Shown: in pieces, positions 7,213-10,512 of the stretch | How the letters are laid out: each line of letters opens with the position of its first letter | Position numbering within the stretch: position 1 is the first letter of the stretch | Assembly (NCBI GenBank): GCA_019236035.1 | Contig: JAFAJU010000462.1 | Coordinates: forward strand, 1 to 10,512 | From: Verrucomicrobiota bacterium | Lineage (GTDB): Bacteria > Verrucomicrobiota > Verrucomicrobiia > Chthoniobacterales > JAFAMB01 | Direction of reading: 5' to 3' | Length of the DNA: 10,512 nucleotides | Notes under the pieces: generated by a model | What the model was told of the DNA's origin: nothing | Seen by the model: the letters and a program-made list of their open reading frames with translations, nothing else | The model's database searches: none | Position numbers and translations under genes: made by a program

Positions 7213-7234
7213 TCGTACTCGTCGTCGTCCTCGA
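7213..7234. repeat. Third copy of the 22-bp hexamer-type arm
   Basis: It begins TCGTACTCGTCG and ends CGTCCTCGA. It matches the left arm at 4937-4958 in 19 of 22 bases in the same orientation. No complementary partner arm was found in this spacer, so it may be a solo arm or a decayed element. Confidence 0.6.
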
Positions 7235-7320
7235 TCTTTGAGACGTTGCGTCGTGACGCGCCGCGGCTCGGGCGGAGCGGCTCGACTGAGCTCGCCGAAG
7301 TCCTCGCCCTACCGGCACAC

Positions 7321-7333
7321 GGGCGGGACGCCC
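7321..7333. repeat. GC-rich hairpin within dispersed-repeat block
   Basis: GGGCG and CGCCC are separated by GGA. The stem is perfect but only 5 bp and lacks a T-run, so it is not called a terminator. It is probably part of a dispersed spacer repeat. Confidence 0.4.
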
Positions 7334-7469
7334 ATGCTACAATATAGACATTCTGGGCATAAAACCCGCCAACTGGGAGTTGATTCGGAACTCTGAAAGC
7401 GTAGTGTAGCACATTCGGAACGTAGACTTCGACTATAAGCTGCAACGAACAGCAAACATTGATTTTTCA

Positions 7470-8042
7470 GTGTTCCGTCCTTCTTTCACGAACCTTCCTC
7501 TCGATCCCTATATTCAAGGAACCTTTCGGCGGCGCCGGTTCTCAAGATTTACGGGTCCGGCGGAGAGCCTCTCTCGCCTCGAGCACAAATATTTCGAGCA
7601 AAGCATTTCGGTAAACAAGCTCGCCGGCGGAATTAAGCGCGATTTTCCAGAGTTGGAAGATCAACTTGTAGCCCTCCCGGAGTTCCAGACGCTCGTCACA
7701 CGATTTGTGGATTTCTCTAAAATCGATCCTGAGACGGCGGAAATAGGTATACACCAGATTCGCATTATTGCTTCTCCGGAGGAAGTTGGAGAACCTGCTC
7801 CGGAAGGAATCCACAAGGACGGATTTGATTTCGTCGGGATCTTCTGTATCGATCGCCGCAACCTGGTTGGCGCGGAAACCCACCTATACGAGGATCCGAA
7901 CGCCGCGCCGATTTTCGCGAAGGAACTACAACCAGGCGAGTTTGTGCTGGTGAACGACCGGCGGCTTTATCATTTCACGAGCAGAATCAAACCTGCGGGA
8001 GCCGGAGAGGGTACGCGAGATGTTTTTGTCATGACCGCGTGA
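7470..8042 (+). CDS. Fe(II)/2-oxoglutarate-dependent dioxygenase, PF10014 (isoleucine-dioxygenase-like)
   Basis: Likely hydroxylates a free amino acid or related small molecule, using 2-oxoglutarate and O2 in the cytoplasm. The family includes Bacillus L-isoleucine 4-hydroxylase; the substrate here is unknown. In the 190-residue protein the jelly-roll core is clear: IGIHQIR (92-98), the Fe-binding His115-x-Asp117 in GIHKDGFDFVGIF, the GAETHLY strand (134-140), PGEFVLVNDRRLYHFTS (155-171) with distal iron ligand His168, and Arg183 in GTRDVFVMT as the likely 2-oxoglutarate carboxylate anchor. The frame opens after a TAG at 7407-7409 and offers no ATG before the conserved LPLDPYI segment, so GTG at 7470 is used; ATT or CTG codons upstream are alternatives. 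The protein is shorter at the N-terminus than the Bacillus enzyme (about 240). It nearly abuts the next gene, implying an operon with the PLP enzyme. No signal peptide is seen. Confidence 0.85.
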   Translation: MFRPSFTNLPLDPYIQGTFRRRRFSRFTGPAESLSRLEHKYFEQSISVNKLAGGIKRDFPELEDQLVALPEFQTLVTRFVDFSKIDPETAEIGIHQIRIIASPEEVGEPAPEGIHKDGFDFVGIFCIDRRNLVGAETHLYEDPNAAPIFAKELQPGEFVLVNDRRLYHFTSRIKPAGAGEGTRDVFVMTA

Positions 8043-8047
8043 GGGGC

Positions 8048-9277
8048 ATGGAATCATTTCCGATCACCTGGGTCCGGGAGCAGTTTCCGGCCCTGAGATT
8101 GTCGGTCGATCGGGTGCCGGCGATTTTCCTGGACGGACCCGGCGGAACCCAAGTCCCCGAATTTGTAATTCGGGCTGTCAGCGACTATTACCGGACATCC
8201 AATAGTAACCTGGGTGGTCGATTTTTGACGAGCCAGAACACGATGGACATCGTCGAGCGAGCCAGGGCCGCGCTCGCAGAATTTCTTAATGCCAAGCATA
8301 CGGAGGAAATCGTCTTCGGTCAGAACATGACAAGTTTGACCTTCTGTCTCAGCCGCGTCCTGGCAAAGAGTTGGGCGCCTACCGCCGAGGTCATTGTGAC
8401 TTCGCTTGACCACGACGCAAATATCTCTCCCTGGCGCCTGGCGGCTGCAGAGAAGAATATAACCGTTAAAACCTGGCAATTCCGGAAGGAAACCTGCTCC
8501 CTCGACCTCGAGGATCTGCGAATGTTGATCAGCAACCGAACCGCCCTGATTGCCGTCACCCTGGCCTCCAACGCGGTGGGTTCACTTGTCGACATTCAAT
8601 CCCTAGGCAAGCTCGCGAAGCAGGTCGGAGCCAAAGTCTTCGTCGACGCCGTACACTTTGCACCGCACGGCAAGATCGATGTGCAGACATTGGGCTGTGA
8701 TTTTCTGGCCTGCTCAGCGTACAAGTTTTTCGGACCACACATAGGCGTCTTTTGGGCACACCAGGAGTGGCTAACGCAAACGCAGAATTTCAAGGTCCGC
8801 CCGGCATCGGACCAACCGCCTGGTAAGTGGGAAACCGGCACCCAAAGTTTTGAAAGTATCGCCGGAACCCTGGCCGCGCTCGATTATCTCCGCAACCTGG
8901 CGAACCGGACAAGTGCAACGACGTCCCTGGACGCTGCCATGGATTCCGTTCGGAGGTATGAGCTCGGTTTGAGCGAACGGTTCCTTGCGAGTCTCGCTCG
9001 GAATCGGCGCGTGAAGGTCTATGGAATTTCCGATCCCAAGCAGGTGGCAAGGCGTACCCCCACGTTTGCTCTCCGCGTAGAAGGTGTCCATCCGGATGTC
9101 GCAGCAGAAAAGCTGGGCAAGCGCGGAATTTTCGTCTGGAGCGGCCACTTCTACGCGGTGGACCTGATCGAAAGACTCGGTCTTTCCGACCAAGGTGGAG
9201 TTATCCGCGTGGGCTTCGTCCACTACAACACAGTCGAAGAAGTAGATCGGATCTTGGAAGCGTTGAAAGAGCTTTGA
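8048..9277 (+). CDS. Class-V aminotransferase-fold PLP enzyme, cysteine-desulfurase-like but lacking the catalytic Cys
   Basis: A fold-type I PLP enzyme of 409 residues, resembling the VC1184-type 'cysteine desulfurase family' (TIGR01976). Counting from the ATG at 8048, the visible parts are the N-terminal FLDGPGGTQVP (27-37), the PLP-stacking His122 in LDHDAN, Asp200 in FVDAVHFAPH, the Schiff-base Lys226 in CSAYKFFGPH, WETGTQS (261-267) and the substrate-carboxylate Arg387 in IRVGFVHYNT. Where SufS has GHHC, this protein has SGHFYA, placing Tyr369 at the catalytic Cys position. True desulfurase activity is therefore doubtful; a lyase, racemase or transaminase reaction is as likely, and the substrate is unknown. 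GTG at 8039 overlaps the dioxygenase stop (GTGA) and would add three residues. The ATG is preferred because it fits the family N-terminus, although its GAGGGG is only one base away. Translational coupling with the dioxygenase is likely. Confidence 0.88.
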   Translation: MESFPITWVREQFPALRLSVDRVPAIFLDGPGGTQVPEFVIRAVSDYYRTSNSNLGGRFLTSQNTMDIVERARAALAEFLNAKHTEEIVFGQNMTSLTFCLSRVLAKSWAPTAEVIVTSLDHDANISPWRLAAAEKNITVKTWQFRKETCSLDLEDLRMLISNRTALIAVTLASNAVGSLVDIQSLGKLAKQVGAKVFVDAVHFAPHGKIDVQTLGCDFLACSAYKFFGPHIGVFWAHQEWLTQTQNFKVRPASDQPPGKWETGTQSFESIAGTLAALDYLRNLANRTSATTSLDAAMDSVRRYELGLSERFLASLARNRRVKVYGISDPKQVARRTPTFALRVEGVHPDVAAEKLGKRGIFVWSGHFYAVDLIERLGLSDQGGVIRVGFVHYNTVEEVDRILEALKEL

Positions 9278-9326
9278 GACTTTGCACCTTCTTTGAGAAA
9301 TTCAATGGATCACAGCGTGGGGGCAC

Positions 9327-10244
9327 TTACTCAAGAACCTCGAAATGGCTCATCAATCTGAAAAACTTATATCGGTCGTCGAGTTCCTTTCTGGAAAGCG
9401 ACTTGATTCGGTCCAGGCTGAAGGACTCAACACAAAAGCTGGCCAGTAAACTGCCGTACACGAGGGCCTTCTTCAAATCGGCGAATTCAAACGCTTCCTT
9501 CTGCAGGCTCGCCAGATAACCTGTAAAACCGCCGGCAAAAGCGTCCCCCGCTCCGGTGGGATCGCGGATGTCCTCCAGGGGAAACGCACCGCAGCTGAAG
9601 AATCGATCGGGGCTTAACAGCAAGCACCCGTGTTCGCCCTTTTTAATGGCGACAAACTTCGGTCCAAGCCGGAGAATATTCCGACCAGCTTTGATCAGGC
9701 TCGCTTCCTCCGTCAATTGGCGGGCTTCGCTGTCATTCAACACGAGAAGATCCACGCGTTTGAGCAGATCGAGCAGCGCCGGTCGGGTCGTCGTTATCCA
9801 TAGGTCCATCGTATCTGCGACGATGAACCTGGGATCTTCCAACTGCTCCAGAACGTGGTTTTGTAGCACCGGGCTAATGTTCCCTAAAAGAATGATCGGT
9901 GTCGTCTTGTACGAATCCGGTAGCTTTGGTGTGAAGTTCTCGAACACGTTGAGCTCGGTGCTCAGCGTCTTCCGCCGATTCATGTCCCACTCGTACTCGC
10001 ACGACCAACGGAACGTCTTCCCGTCAGCTACCTGCAAGCCGTCGAGACCGATTCCTCGCGACTGGAACAGTTCGATATGTTCTCGGGGAAAATCCGAACC
10101 AACGATCCCGACGAGCTTCACGGGAGTAAAAAAGCTTGCGCTGATCGATGCGTATGAAGCCGAGCCACCTAGGACTTCACGGTGCTCTTCGAGCTGAGTT
10201 TTAATGCTATCGATTGCGATAGATCCAAGGACTAGAACTGACAT
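9327..10244 (-). CDS. PfkB-family carbohydrate/nucleoside kinase
   Basis: An ATP-dependent ribokinase-fold kinase of 305 residues that phosphorylates a sugar or nucleoside hydroxyl; the substrate is not determined. Visible are the N-terminal strand MSVLVLGSIAID, the substrate-site GGSASY (26-31), NDSEA (170-174), KKGEHG (201-206) and the PfkB signature DPTGAGDAFAGGF (228-240), whose GAGD forms the anion hole with catalytic base Asp234. The insert EYEWDMNRRKT (83-93) and the C-terminal ASFCVESFSLDRI (268-280) resemble a verrucomicrobial/planctomycete subgroup often labelled ribokinase or adenosine kinase. The start at 10244-10242 begins the first beta-strand; an upstream in-frame ATG at 10295 would add 17 non-conserved residues and is less likely. 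It converges on the PLP gene with a 49-bp gap that shows no clear terminator. No Shine-Dalgarno sequence is visible. Confidence 0.9.
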   Translation of the reverse strand: MSVLVLGSIAIDSIKTQLEEHREVLGGSASYASISASFFTPVKLVGIVGSDFPREHIELFQSRGIGLDGLQVADGKTFRWSCEYEWDMNRRKTLSTELNVFENFTPKLPDSYKTTPIILLGNISPVLQNHVLEQLEDPRFIVADTMDLWITTTRPALLDLLKRVDLLVLNDSEARQLTEEASLIKAGRNILRLGPKFVAIKKGEHGCLLLSPDRFFSCGAFPLEDIRDPTGAGDAFAGGFTGYLASLQKEAFEFADLKKALVYGSLLASFCVESFSLDRIKSLSRKELDDRYKFFRLMSHFEVLE

Positions 10245-10498
10245 AGGTTGTGTAACAGAGGCAAATCCGTGTACCACATCCCCAGGTGATCGCACGCTAA
10301 ATTTTGGGGCCGCAAAGGACCTTTTCCGCCGCCGCAGGATCCTGAGCCTAATCGCGAATTACAAAACCGCAGATTCCGCATCTCCTAGCGGTTTATCTCG
10401 CCGCACCGACGTACTTTAGTTGTCTGCCCGCCGCGTAAACGGAACAAAGCGAACAGGGCACATCACCCGTTTTCGGAGTGCACCCGGGAACTTTTCAA
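10245..10498. other. Gene-free spacer upstream of the kinase
   Basis: About 250 bp without a credible gene on either strand. It should hold the kinase promoter (minus strand) and possibly one for a gene leaving the right edge, but no convincing -35/-10 pair or strong hairpin was found. Confidence 0.4.
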
Positions 10499-10512
10499 TG
10501 AGCAATAATTCC
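10499..10512 (+). CDS. Possible start of a gene running off the right edge
   Basis: ATG at 10499 opens MSNN and continues open to the edge. Only four whole codons and part of a fifth are visible, without a Shine-Dalgarno sequence, so it cannot be identified. It is divergent from the kinase, and the 254-bp spacer is consistent with a divergent promoter region. Confidence 0.25.

Larger units (their letters stand above)
7153..7469. other. 317-bp gene-free spacer composed of short repeats
   Basis: No credible gene is seen; the minus-strand reading frame across it is low-complexity repeat sequence. Items visible are a 22-bp hexamer-type repeat at 7213-7234, small hairpins at 7248-7259 (GCGTC-GT-GACGC) and 7321-7333 (GGGCG-GGA-CGCCC), and a GC-rich block at about 7259-7345. 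The word ATTCGGAAC is duplicated at 7383-7391 and 7413-7421. The block reading GGGCGTCCCGCCC near CATGCTACA resembles a dispersed Verrucomicrobiota spacer motif as I remember it. A weak TATAAG (7434-7439) could be a -10 for the next gene, but no -35 was found. Confidence 0.6.

Noticed and set aside
7167..7445. Minus-strand 92-aa reading frame in the spacer
   Set aside because: It is made of repeat fragments and GC-rich hairpins; composition does not look coding.
5155..9277. Defence island (helicase plus unusual enzymes)
   Set aside because: The helicase is a standard Rep/UvrD-type repair enzyme without a fused nuclease; it is separated from the dioxygenase by 317 bp of repeats, and no nuclease, toxin or sensor partner is present.
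9274..9519. Plus-strand 81-aa frame overlapping the PLP gene stop
   Set aside because: Most of it is antisense to the conserved C-terminus of the PfkB kinase, and no family is recognisable.

Overview
The window is chromosomal, moderately GC-rich bacterial DNA carrying eight clear protein genes, one of them cut by the left edge, plus a possible ninth start at the right edge. No rRNA, tRNA, CRISPR array, phage gene or transposase gene was seen. Three things point to Verrucomicrobiota, probably a soil lineage near Chthoniobacterales: the style of the proteins, the near absence of Shine-Dalgarno sequences, and intergenic spacers full of short palindromic and hexameric repeats. This is inference from remembered families, not from a search.

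Layout, left to right. Minus strand: the N-terminal part of lysS (lysyl-tRNA synthetase, 1-686) lies downstream of ilvB (acetolactate synthase large subunit, 885-2687), with a large imperfect palindrome between them. A 161-bp divergent spacer holds a good sigma-70-like promoter for ilvB. Plus strand: nagA (GlcNAc-6-phosphate deacetylase, 2849-4018) is followed closely by a Tat-signal-bearing Mn-type superoxide dismutase (4057-4797). Next comes a 357-bp gene-free spacer with a 14-bp tandem repeat and an inverted-repeat-bounded element, and then a Rep/PcrA/UvrD-type helicase (5155-7152). A second spacer of 317 bp, again built from repeats, precedes a tight two-gene unit: a PF10014-type Fe(II)/2-oxoglutarate dioxygenase (7470-8042) and a class-V PLP enzyme (8048-9277). 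The PLP enzyme looks like a cysteine desulfurase but lacks the catalytic cysteine. A PfkB-family sugar or nucleoside kinase (9327-10244) faces it on the minus strand.

Most genes are housekeeping (translation, branched-chain amino acid synthesis, amino-sugar recycling, oxidative defence, DNA repair) and do not form one pathway. The most interesting parts are the dioxygenase/PLP pair, which may be a small amino-acid-modifying pathway, and the related repeat elements that occupy three of the spacers. I found no clear evidence for a wholly new defence or mobile system.
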